Of a DNA stretch of 18,457 nt, positions 6,041 through 16,100 are shown in pieces; position 1 is the stretch's first letter; each line of letters starts with the position of its first letter. Made by a program: the position numbers and the translations under genes. The DNA lies in the NCBI GenBank assembly GCA_038751365.1, contig JBCDGH010000025.1, positions 1 to 18,457 on the forward strand, read 5' to 3'. Source of the stretch: JBCDGH01 sp038751365 (lineage in GTDB: Bacteria; Patescibacteriota; JACMRA01). A model generated the notes under the pieces. That model worked only from the letters and a program-made list of their open reading frames with translations. It had not been told where the DNA came from and made no database searches.

Positions 6041-8140
6041 TTAGTATTCTTGAATCAAATCTTTGATAAATTGTTGAGTACCTTGTAGGTCTTTAGAATA
6101 TTGCTCGGCAATATCAAATTCAAAGTTTTGGATTTTTCGGTATACTACTTGAATTAATTTATTTAACTTCTCAGCTTCATCAAAGCTTAAATCTGAATCT
6201 AAATTAACTATTTGTTGATCGTTATTAGGAATTTCTAAGAACTCTAGGCTCCCGCTAGTGACTTTGTACCTAGAGCTAAAGTCACGTGAATTTTCTACAA
6301 GTAGTTTATAAAACAGTAATTGTCTGCGATATCTATCTATCTTTATTTGATCATGAATAGCTGAGGCTTTCCAGGACTTAAAGGCTTTGCCTGTCTTGAG
6401 ATCAATAACTAGGAGATGATTCCCAGGTTGGATGCACATTTTGTCTATTTTACCGGTAATTTTAGCTCTGCCAAGAGTTACTCCTTGATTACTAAAATCT
6501 TGCTCAATCCTATCACTGAGTACAAATGATTGATTTTTTAGATTATAATATTTCTGCAGGTAATAACTACCCTTATCCAAACAATCTAGATAGTCAGCAG
6601 TACTTAGCCTTTCGTTATTTAAAGATTCTTTATAAGACAGTAGTAGAAAATCTAAATTTGGTTTTGATTTAGTTTGCTTAAATTCAATGTAATACTTAGC
6701 TAGAGCTGAGTGCATAGCAGAACCGTAGCTACCTGAGACTATTTTACTTTTCGGAAATTTTAATAGATTTTGTTCTAAAAATAGTTTAGGACCACCTTTA
6801 CTTAAGTCTAAAAAATTATTCAAATGAGTAACACTTAGCTTATAGTTATCTAAAATTGGAGCTAAAAAAGCTTTCTCATCTAGGCTTAGATCACGATTTT
6901 GGACTGTGGATTTTAACCAAATTTGTAGAGAGGTATAATCATTGCCTAACTGTTTATAACAGTCAGTATCAGTTTGAAGTTCAATTCCTTCCAAAAAATT
7001 CAGATTTTCAACACTTTTACCATCTTGAGATTGAGTATGTGAACATAAGCATAGGTATTGCTTAGCTCTGGTTATAGATACAAATAATAATCTTAATGTG
7101 TCATTAGAGTTTTCACTTTCTGGAAGCAAGGCTAAGTTGCTTGGCAGTCCAACTTTATTAGTTTGTTTGCGACCATTCCATTCTTTCTCAGTGCAATTCA
7201 CAACAAATACATATTCGAATTCTAAACCTTTAGCTTTATGAGTAGTTAGCAAGCTTACAGTGTCTTGATTCTGGTTAAAGCTACTTTTGTCTGATAAATT
7301 AAATTTATTAGCCTCCATGAGATGAACAAACTCTAAAATATCTTGAACTAACAAAACCTGCTTTTTTTTGTAATCTCTAATAGCTGTGAAAAATACTCTT
7401 AGTCCGGATAAAAAAGTAAAATAGTCAGATTGCGAGAGAGCAAAGTTACTATCAAAATAGTACCACTTATAGGGTGAAATATATTTAGTTAGAAAACGCT
7501 TTTCATCTTTTGAATCTAATTCTGCTATATTCAATAGTCCTTTTTCAGGGTCATAGTTTGATTTATTTACCTCTGGGTCAGTATTCTCTTCTGATTCTTG
7601 CTGAGGTAAGAATTGCTCTCTAGATACTCCTAAGATTTCATCTAGAATTTGCTCAGCGTTACTGCTGACTGCTTGCTTGGCTAGCTCTCTAAGAAAATCA
7701 GCTAAATTAACTATATTTTGATTAGAATGATTTTCCATAATTTGGAGCCAGTTCTGTCTTGATTGACTAGCCTTTAGAGAAATATTATAGATGTCTAGAT
7801 TAGATATTCTCCAGAAAGGGTAGCTGAGTATTTCAGGGAGTAATTCTTGAGATTCATCAGAACCAACTTTATTTAAACTATCAATAAATTTCAGTATTTG
7901 CAGGATTTGCCTAATAAAGGGCTTGTCTAGAATATTTTCATCTCTTTCATAGTTTATAGGAATATCTGCTCTATGAAGTATTGGGACTATTTGTTGTAGA
8001 GTTTTATGCTTTCTAGCAATGATGGCTATATTTTGAGGTAGTACACCGTTATTGATCAAAGACCGAATCTTTTTACTAATCCAGGCTATTTCCTCTAAGA
8101 AACTTGGGAAGATGTTTTGGTACACTCCTTTTGAGTTCAT
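6041..8140 (-). CDS. C-terminal half of UvrD/RecB-like helicase with PD-(D/E)XK nuclease domain
   Basis: The 699-residue product carries the second half of a superfamily 1A helicase and a RecB-type nuclease. Counted from ATG 8140: motif V (TTHKAKGLEFEYVFVV, about 299-314), motif VI (LLFVSITRAK, about 350-360), then the nuclease motifs GSAMHSAL (His, about 473-480), GKIDKM (Asp, about 563-568), VIDLKTGK (about 578-585) and a QLLFY motif (about 607-611). All the usual RecB-family nuclease residues are present. It lacks motifs Q to IV, which the gene at 8801-10138 encodes. The frame is open up to a TAA at 8168-8170, so TTG 8155 or TTG 8149 could also start it; no good ribosome binding site is seen. 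The two halves together (about 1,145 residues) match the size of single-chain helicase-nucleases of this type. It could work only as a complex with the N-terminal half. Confidence 0.9.
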   Translation of the reverse strand: MNSKGVYQNIFPSFLEEIAWISKKIRSLINNGVLPQNIAIIARKHKTLQQIVPILHRADIPINYERDENILDKPFIRQILQILKFIDSLNKVGSDESQELLPEILSYPFWRISNLDIYNISLKASQSRQNWLQIMENHSNQNIVNLADFLRELAKQAVSSNAEQILDEILGVSREQFLPQQESEENTDPEVNKSNYDPEKGLLNIAELDSKDEKRFLTKYISPYKWYYFDSNFALSQSDYFTFLSGLRVFFTAIRDYKKKQVLLVQDILEFVHLMEANKFNLSDKSSFNQNQDTVSLLTTHKAKGLEFEYVFVVNCTEKEWNGRKQTNKVGLPSNLALLPESENSNDTLRLLFVSITRAKQYLCLCSHTQSQDGKSVENLNFLEGIELQTDTDCYKQLGNDYTSLQIWLKSTVQNRDLSLDEKAFLAPILDNYKLSVTHLNNFLDLSKGGPKLFLEQNLLKFPKSKIVSGSYGSAMHSALAKYYIEFKQTKSKPNLDFLLLSYKESLNNERLSTADYLDCLDKGSYYLQKYYNLKNQSFVLSDRIEQDFSNQGVTLGRAKITGKIDKMCIQPGNHLLVIDLKTGKAFKSWKASAIHDQIKIDRYRRQLLFYKLLVENSRDFSSRYKVTSGSLEFLEIPNNDQQIVNLDSDLSFDEAEKLNKLIQVVYRKIQNFEFDIAEQYSKDLQGTQQFIKDLIQEY

Positions 8141-8196
8141 GTAACCCAATATCAACCATGTAAGTTTTTAGGTCAATATTTCATTGATTCCTAAAT

Positions 8197-8766
8197 TTAA
8201 AAGCTAACAATCTCTCTATAATCTTCGCATACTCCTGAGTCTGTTAAATCAGCAGCAAAATATTCGCCAAAATATCTTTTTAGCAGGCTTTCATATGCGC
8301 CGTAAACCATATCGTTAAATCCAGGTATGTCACTTCCAGACTCCTCATAATATTTATTACAGCAGTTAGTAATAGTTTCTAAAAGTTTTTTAGCTTGATC
8401 TATTTTTTTCAGATTTATTTCAGATTGATCAGGTTGTGTTGGTGGTTCTAAATTTATTTTTAACTGGCTATAATTGATGATATTTTGAAATATTCGGCTT
8501 TGTCGTAGTTCTAAAATTATCAGGTCGTTGATTTGGTTGGCAGTCTCTTCTTTCTCTCTATACCATAAGACAGCTGAAAGTACTTTGTAGTTAGTCATCT
8601 CAGTATTAATCTCGTTTTGTTCTAAGAGAATTTTTACAATCTGTTCCAATTGCTTTTTATTCTCAAAAATACTTAGAGACTTAGAATTATTTTGTAAAAG
8701 ATTGTCAGTAATTTCTGAGACTAACTTTGTTGTTTGTTCATCGTGAGTAAAGCTTTCATTATTCAT
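8197..8766 (-). CDS. Protein of unknown function sitting inside the split helicase
   Basis: The 189-residue product lies between the two halves of the helicase, 34 nt after the first and 56 nt before the second, on the same strand. It is hydrophilic and mostly helical in appearance (KKQLEQIVKILLEQNE; KKIDQAKKLLETI), with a Pro-rich turn (EPPTQPDQSE) in the middle and a CC pair near residue 133. The C-terminal third (GFNDMVYGAYESLLKRYFGEYF) is the most structured-looking part. I see no homing endonuclease, transposase, intein or helicase motif. Its N, Q, E and L rich composition resembles that of the giant protein and the helicase, so nothing points to recent transfer. It may be a third subunit bridging the halves, or an inserted gene. 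The start is ATG 8766, with no Shine-Dalgarno sequence. Confidence 0.7.
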   Translation of the reverse strand: MNNESFTHDEQTTKLVSEITDNLLQNNSKSLSIFENKKQLEQIVKILLEQNEINTEMTNYKVLSAVLWYREKEETANQINDLIILELRQSRIFQNIINYSQLKINLEPPTQPDQSEINLKKIDQAKKLLETITNCCNKYYEESGSDIPGFNDMVYGAYESLLKRYFGEYFAADLTDSGVCEDYREIVSF

Positions 8767-8800
8767 AAATCTAGATTAAAATTTGCGGTAAAAAAAACGA

Positions 8801-10138
8801 TCACTTAACCATACTTACAAGCTGTTTATCAATTCCGTCTATTTTAGCTAGTCGCTCGTCACTTAGCTCGATAACTCCCATTGCTATGTCAAGTATATTT
8901 TGGGTGGATCTATAGTTTTTGGTTAAAGTTACTTGCTTTGCCTGTGGAAATTTTTGTTTAAACTGAATAATATTCTGGACACTAGCCCCTTGAAATTTGA
9001 AAATAGCTTGATCATCATCGCCTACTACCATAATATTTGGGTTTCCAGAAGCTGATTCTGCATCTATTAAATTATCTAATAATTCGATTTGCACTCCATT
9101 GGTATCTTGGAATTCGTCTACAAGTATATATTGATATTTTTCCTGTAGATTAAATTTTAGATTTTGGGTGTTAGGTTTTTTCAGGACTTTAACTACTTCT
9201 AGAAGCATATCTTCAAAGTCATACAGTTTTTGCTGGTGTAAACTGTCCTGATACTGCTGGTATATTTCTAATAAAGCGTATTGTTTAGGTAAGTTTTTTG
9301 AATCTTTATGGACTAATCGTTTAGAATTATCGTAAGTCATAAACTTCTTTTTCCACTCGCTTATCGGTCTAGTTTTTTGGCGATTAAGTTCTGTATTTTG
9401 AGTGTTTATTAATACTTGCTCTAGCTGTCTTAGGGTGGTTGCTTGTAATGAGGGGAAAGTATTGGTAGATAAATCTGAATCAGACTTGAATGTTTGAAGA
9501 TTATGAATTAGTTCTGGTAGTTTCTGGATATGATTTTGAGTTAATCTAGCATCAAAAAAGTCTTGTAGTAGAGGGTTTAAAAAATTAATAAAACCAGCAT
9601 TTAAATCTAATAAATTCAGAAAATCTACAGGTGAGAGGCCGCCACTTTTTAAGGCTTTAATTGAAGCTTGAACATCCTTTAAGTATGAATATTCCTCAGT
9701 GATTGGATTATAGCTATTCAAAGGATTAGCCCAACTTAAACTTTGGAATATAGATCTTAAAATTTTGAACTGAGCCAGCTCATCAGAAGGGTTGTAACCT
9801 GAACCAAAGAAAAAGTATTCTGGATTTTGGTTGATGATTTCGCTACCCAAGCTATGAAAAGTATGAATAGCTACTTTATGAGCTTCACGTCCAATTATAC
9901 TAGCCAGTCTCTCTCGCATGTTGTTGGCTGCTGATTCTGTAAAGGTTAGACAAAGAATTGAATTGGCTAAAGCGTCTGTCTGTTTTAAAATATTAGCCAC
10001 TCTTAAACTTAATAATTGGGTTTTGCCACTGCCGGGACCTGCAATTACTATGACCGCTCCATCGATACTATCGACTGCTATTTTTTGCTCAGGATTAAGT
10101 TTGGTGTATGCTGTCTCAAAGTCTAAATCAGAACTCAT
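8801..10138 (-). CDS. N-terminal half of UvrD/RecB-like helicase
   Basis: The 445-residue product holds the ATP-binding half of a UvrD-type superfamily 1A DNA helicase. In order: Q motif (LNPEQK, 14-19), Walker A GPGSGKT (34-40), motif Ia (LCLTFTESAANNMRERL, 62-78), motif Ib (HTFHS, 92-96), YDFEDML (306-312), Walker B DEFQDT (341-346), motif III (GDDDQAIFKFQGA, 373-385) and motif IV NYRS (408-411). The protein then stops about 35 residues later (KQLVSMVK, TGA). UvrD-type helicases normally continue through motifs V and VI in one chain; these lie in the gene at 6041-8140, in the same frame. All visible catalytic residues are intact. It starts 47 nt after the giant-protein stop, with no terminator between, so the two are probably co-transcribed. 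Confidence 0.92.
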   Translation of the reverse strand: MSSDLDFETAYTKLNPEQKIAVDSIDGAVIVIAGPGSGKTQLLSLRVANILKQTDALANSILCLTFTESAANNMRERLASIIGREAHKVAIHTFHSLGSEIINQNPEYFFFGSGYNPSDELAQFKILRSIFQSLSWANPLNSYNPITEEYSYLKDVQASIKALKSGGLSPVDFLNLLDLNAGFINFLNPLLQDFFDARLTQNHIQKLPELIHNLQTFKSDSDLSTNTFPSLQATTLRQLEQVLINTQNTELNRQKTRPISEWKKKFMTYDNSKRLVHKDSKNLPKQYALLEIYQQYQDSLHQQKLYDFEDMLLEVVKVLKKPNTQNLKFNLQEKYQYILVDEFQDTNGVQIELLDNLIDAESASGNPNIMVVGDDDQAIFKFQGASVQNIIQFKQKFPQAKQVTLTKNYRSTQNILDIAMGVIELSDERLAKIDGIDKQLVSMVK

Positions 10139-10185
10139 ACTAACAAGTTAAAAAAACTTAGAGTTTTAAACAAGCTAGCAAAAAA

Positions 10186-13100
10186 TTAATGATCGTTACC
10201 GAGATAGTAGATTAGCATTTGTAGCTTACCAGCGCCATCAGGAATTAAACCAAATCTGATTCTCTGTCCTCTGTTGATTCTTCCCCTATAAATATTTTGG
10301 TGTTCTAAGCTGTTAGGTAAGGCGAAGTTGTAGTAAGTTGAATTTTCAGGAGCTAGGTTTTTTAGTCTTAAGCCAATAGGAAGAATGCAGCTCATACTAT
10401 TTTCTTGATTTGCCTGTATCAAAAATTTTTCAAAGTTATCTTCATTAGATATGAGGTATTGATTAACTATGACATTGATTTTTTTGCAGGTCATTTTTGA
10501 TAAATTAGGATCAGTGTCTGATTCTGGAGATAATTCAAATTTTATACTCAAATTTTTTTGCCTCTGATCGAGCAGATTGTTGATTGAGTTTGCAAAGGTA
10601 TCATAATCTTGATGTTCGTTAGGGATTTGGTTTGATTTAGCCTCTAGGTCTAGAATTTGATTTTCTACTTTTACTTTTTGTAGAGTGTTGATTAGAATGC
10701 TCTTAATTTTGGTTATCTGAGTAGTGTCAAATTCTTGATCATTAAAAGAAAAAGATCGACAGTTAGTCTGATATAGTTCGTCTAGATCATATAAGCCCGG
10801 AAATCCGTAGTCTTTCACACAAATCTCACTAAACCTGGCTAAAATTGTATGGGCGTTAGTAATCTCCCAAATGTTTAATGATTGAGGAGATTCGTACTTT
10901 TGAGAGTTACCACTTACCAAACATTCGATTCTTGTTATTAGAGAATCTATGATCAATTCATTTGCTGAGTCAGTAGATAGGAGTTCTTCTTCACTTACTG
11001 CATCCAGAAGAACATCCTCAAAAATATCAGCCAACTTTTCTTCAGAAATTACTTCTTCCTGTTCGTCGGTATAGTCGATACTTACCTCTTGCCTCACTTC
11101 TGTTTGGGTATCTGATATAGTTTTGTTTTCTATTCTATCTGGATTATAAAAAATTACATCTCCAAAATCGACGGTGCTTAATTCTGCTTGGTTATCTAAA
11201 CTTTTTAAATCTCTGATGTCAGTTAAGTTTTGTTTAACTTGAGGTGACCAGTAGTTGAGCCAATTGTCGTTATCTGAGCTGGGTAACATCTTTACCAAGG
11301 CTTGTACATACTTCAAGGATAAGTTCTTACCAGTTGTCGTCTGTGGCATCCAGTTTTGTAATTTATTGTTATATTCTGGACCAAAATACTCGATTATTTT
11401 TTGCTGACTGTCTTGCGGATTTAAGTCCAATAAATACTCTAAAGCGGATTCAATCTTAAATTCAGGTTGTTGCTTAGTGATAAGTTGGAACTTATAAGAG
11501 AATAAATAAGTACAAAAGTTAATAAAACGTTCTTCGATGTCATTTGAGGGTGTGAATATATTTGTTTGGTCAGTAGCTTTATTTAAGTAGTTAATAGCAA
11601 AATCTTTTCTTCTTTTTGAGCTTGGTTGAATAAATGCAGAGGTTGTTCTAGAAAGTTCAGACACTCTTTTTTGGATTAAGTTTAACTCATCATAAATTAT
11701 ACTAGATTGGGCGCTCTTTACTATAAGATTTTTAAAATCTTTACCCAGTCGCTCTGAGTCCGCAAAATTGGCTAGTTTTTCCATATCTGAGTTTTGAACA
11801 CATAGGATTTGAAATAACTCTTTAAAAGTATAGACCTGCGTATCTGATGTTTGGTTGCTCACAATATCAGGCATTTGCTTTAGTATCGGGGTTTGATTAG
11901 AGAAAGTAAATATTTGTCTAAGGATTCTAAGCGTAGTAATTTTGTCACTACCTTGTAAATTATTCAGTAAGTTTTGGTAAGCACTTTTTGTGATATCGTT
12001 TAGTTCTCCTAAAGTGGATGTAACTACATATCTAGTGTTGGTTAAGTTCTCCAAATCTAGAGTATTGGCTATTTCAGCTCTCATTTTTCTACCCATCTGA
12101 CAATCAATTGTGTTGTAGTCTTGCTCAGTACTTTGCTGGTTCAATTCGTTTATGAGTTTAGCGACTTCATCAAAACTATCTTGAAAAGTTGCATTTAGTT
12201 TATTGTTATCAAGTTTACTAATAATATCTACAGATCTGCGGGGAAGACTGTCTTCGTTGATTTGGTGGGTTAGGTAGTGGAAAACATCTTCTAAATCTAG
12301 AGTCATTAACAGAAATAAAATTTGACCAATTTTTAAAAGATCAACCATGTCGTTATTGGTTTCCACTAGATCTTTGAGATTATTCAGATTATAGCTAGGG
12401 CTAGGAGTGTTTAAAAAGCTAGCTACAGCCTTAGCAATTGATTTATGTTTAGGACTGGTTAGTTGGTCCAGTAAAGCTGGGTTAAGTAGGTATTTTTCAA
12501 CAAACAAATCGCTATACTCGTTTTGCTCTTTGCTAGTGTCTTTAGCTAGCTTAAACCTTAATAATTGGACTGCGTCCGGAGGTAAAATTAAGCTAAGTTG
12601 CCTTAGTAATAGCACGAATTTTTGTTTAATAACTATAAGATAGGCAAACTTTTCAATCTCTCTACCAGAAAATCTATCACGGTTTGAAATATTGTCGATA
12701 AGAGTTTTTGGTTCTATTCCAGCCAATACGTTTTGTATAAGCTCGTCAGTAATATACTTATCTTTAAATAAACTGGAGATATGCTTTAAGTATTTTTCTA
12801 AATTTTCATTCTGATCATAACTATCGTATTTCAATTGCAAGTCCTGTTGTTTAAGATCTTTGAGCATTTTGGATAGAGTTTCGGTTGCTTTTAGTAGTTT
12901 ATCACCCTCAAGTATGTCTCCCTCGACTCCAAAGTAAGCATTGCAAACTATTTGGTTAGTTAGCTCTGAACCTGTAATTTTACCTTTCATTAAATCTATT
13001 TGCAGTAGCTCGTTAATAATTGACATTTGATTACCTTTACATACTACTTGGACCAAACACAAAGCTACTAATTTGATTTGATGAGTGTTAGGTTTAAAAC

Positions 13101-16100
13101 CTTTCTGCCAGTTGCACGAAAGAATTTGCTTGATTTCACTACTACTAAATTTAGGAGTTATCTTTTTATTCATCTGAATTATCACACTTTTGTAATCTTT
13201 TACTAAAGGGACTAATAATTGAGACTGACTTGGATTTTTGAGCACCGTAATTACCTTCTTGAAGGTTTTAATTAAATCTTCATAACTATGTTCCAGAAGT
13301 TTTGCATTTTGTTTATCTGGAAAGGCGTAAAAATTAGGATCAGGATTAACTATGTAGAAAGGATTGTTTCTAGATGCAAAGATATCAATTTCAGCTTGAT
13401 TTAGAAAGCCTGAAAAATCTTCTCTAGGATTCTTTAGAATAACTCTAAGTTGCCCTATAGATTCCTTATCGGCTGTATCGAGTTGTAGGATAGGATGTTC
13501 TACATTATACTTTTGGGCAATTTCCTTAGCGTAAGAGATTATTTCTTCTCCTTTTGCCAGCTGGTTTGGGTTTTCCTCCAGGGGTTTTAAATAGTTTAAA
13601 CAGTAGTCATATAGCTTATGTCTGGATTCTTGAAAATCGTTTACTCGATTAAGTCTAGCCCAGAAATGAGTTACCTGAGCCTCAGGGCTTAATTCCTGAG
13701 TTTGATTATCGGTTTCGGGTTTATTAGTATATGTAGGTTCTTGAGTTTGAATTGCTACATCAGTACCTAGCGTGATGCCTTCTTCTTGATCATTTACTAA
13801 ATCACTACTTAGCTCAATTTTTTTAGTCCATAGTCGCTGGGGAGCTGATTTGATATTAGATTCTGGCTTGTTATACGGGATTTTATAATTAATAGTTTTT
13901 ATCTTATTCTCGTCATTAGATTCGCTTACCTCTTTTACTAAAGATTCTATGTAGCTATTCAGAGTTTTAGCTTTTTCAGCTTTTGAGAGTTCGTGCCAAT
14001 TAGGGTCTAATATTAGTGGGTTTGAGTAATCAAAATTAGCAAAAGGTAAGTTAGTGCTTAAACTTCCGTAATTATAATCAGAATTATCGTTTATTTGTTT
14101 GTCTCTAGTTGCTTGAGAATGGGGTTGTTTTGCAGGCTTGTCTTTATCAATACTTTCTGGAGTTATTTTAATAGGAGAGAATACTAAGTGCCCATTTCGG
14201 AGTGTAGAGTGTGGTCTGCAACTTACAATATTACGCTTAACATTCTCCTCATCTATAGTGAAGGTGCGTCTTGAGCTAGGCTTATTAAAATGACTACTTA
14301 AATCTACCTGTTTATCGATCGTAAGTACTTTAGCTTGATTTGCTTCGTCTTGGACACCTAAATTAACTTTGCCTGTAGTCAGGATCTTAAAAATAGCTGC
14401 AATTTTGAGTAAATCCTGATGATATAATTGACCTAAAATCTGATCCCAAAATTCTAAATCATTAGCATATTGTCTTTGAATTGTAGAGTCATAAATAAAT
14501 TTTGGATTTTTTTGCCTAATAAATTCACTATATTTGAGTTTAAACACAATATTAAACTTACTAATTAGGCTTTGTTCTATCTTTTCTTTAATACTAGATA
14601 GTTCTTGCTGTATTCCAGATATTGAGTTCTGATCATTACCAGTATTTTGTTCAGTAATTCTTAAGTCGGCTTGCAGTTGAGTATAATTATCTACATACTC
14701 CAAAATATTTTTATTTTTAGGGTTGCTTTGATCCAGATATGGGGATAGCAAAACTAAGGACTTCATTTTAAAGCCGTTTTCAGCATTGTGATCTAGTGTC
14801 AAAAAATATAGTACACCCTCAAGTAAGTTTAGGTAGCTAAGGAAGTTTTCTAACTTATTCAAAAGGTCTGATAATTTTTTGGTATCCTCGGGGTCAAATA
14901 CAAGTTTTTTATCTGAAGCAACCTTTAAAACATGTCGAATAATAGTTGATAGTTTGATATATTTGCTGCTACCATCGCCGCCATTTTCTCTAAGCAGAAT
15001 AATAGCTTCTCTTAAATCGTCAACAGCTTCTCTTAAATCTTCAACTGAATTTATGTGATTTTCTGAGAATAATTGACTATCTAGAACTTCTTCAAGACTC
15101 TGGTTGTCGTAGCTAATTTTGGAACTCTGTGGGAAAATTAAGTCTGAATTTAAACTTTTCAGATTAATCTGAGGTAGAGCTGATTGAATCTCTGGTAGAT
15201 GAAAATACTTGTCTTGAATAGATTGTAAGATTTCCTTGATTTCAGAGAATAAATTTTCTTTTTGAGAATACTTTGTAACCATCGACAACAAACTATGAGC
15301 GTAGTAATCTATATTTTGAGGGCTCTCTAGACCTCCGTAATTGATCTCGATCGTATTAGGCTGGCGTAAATTGAACTCACTCTGCAGTTGGTGTTTTATG
15401 TCAGCAACTTCTTGCTTAATCTGGGTAATTAATTCTGTTTGGTAGTTTGGCTTAAATTTAGATAAAACCTGGGTCTTTATGATGTTTATAGCAAGCTCAG
15501 GTTGGTTCAGTAATAAGTTGGAGTGGACTTGGTTTAGTAGCTCTAGATAGGGTAGGATTAAATGTTTGTGGGCACTGTCATTTTGTGGGCTATATCCAGC
15601 AAGTTGAGCTCTTAAGTCTTTAATTTTGTAATATAATAATTCAAATAATTTCTTCTTATTTAAAGTCTGTATATTGCTTTCCTGTAAACATGACTGGAGG
15701 TCGTCGAGCGTGTTAGTAAGCTTAGAGACATTCTGAAAACCAAAAGTAAGGTTGTATTTACAGCTTTGAGGATTGTATTCCTCTAAATAGGCTATTAGAT
15801 TTTCTAGTTCTTGCTGTTTTTGCTCCACTAGTGCGTGTTGCTGTCTTTGCTGGAAATCTTGTTCAGTAGCAATTTGGAGATAAAAAGTTTGGGTTTCAAC
15901 AGTAGGCTTTGAGTAGACTTTTCTGTCGTGGTTTGAAATGCTGTCTACATCAGTTTTGTTAGTATCTTTATTGCTAACGGTAACTTCACCTCGAGGCTCT
16001 TGATTATCAAAGTTTTCTTCTTGTTTAGTAAAAGTATAAAAGTTTGACCAGTTTGGGTAGTGTTTCTGATTGTCTTTTACTAGCTTTTTCCAAGCACTTA

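Noticed and set aside
8768..8803. Recoding of TGA (as Gly in Gracilibacteria or Trp in mycoplasmas) as an explanation for the helicase split
   Set aside because: Reading through the TGA at 8801-8803 reaches a TAG after nine codons, well before the second half. Other genes here use TGA as a normal terminal stop (4222-4224 and 17234-17236), and no long frame contains an internal TGA.
8168..8803. An intein or self-splicing intron in the helicase gene
   Set aside because: An intein would keep the frame open through both joints, but stops flank the insert, and the inserted ORF is in another frame. With about 570 of 630 bases coding, there is no room for a group I or group II catalytic core.
12407..12643. 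Plus-strand open frame inside the giant gene
   Set aside because: It is antisense to a long continuous coding frame and has no start signal or recognisable domain. Similar short antisense frames at 6856-7065 and 9918-10151 were dropped for the same reason.
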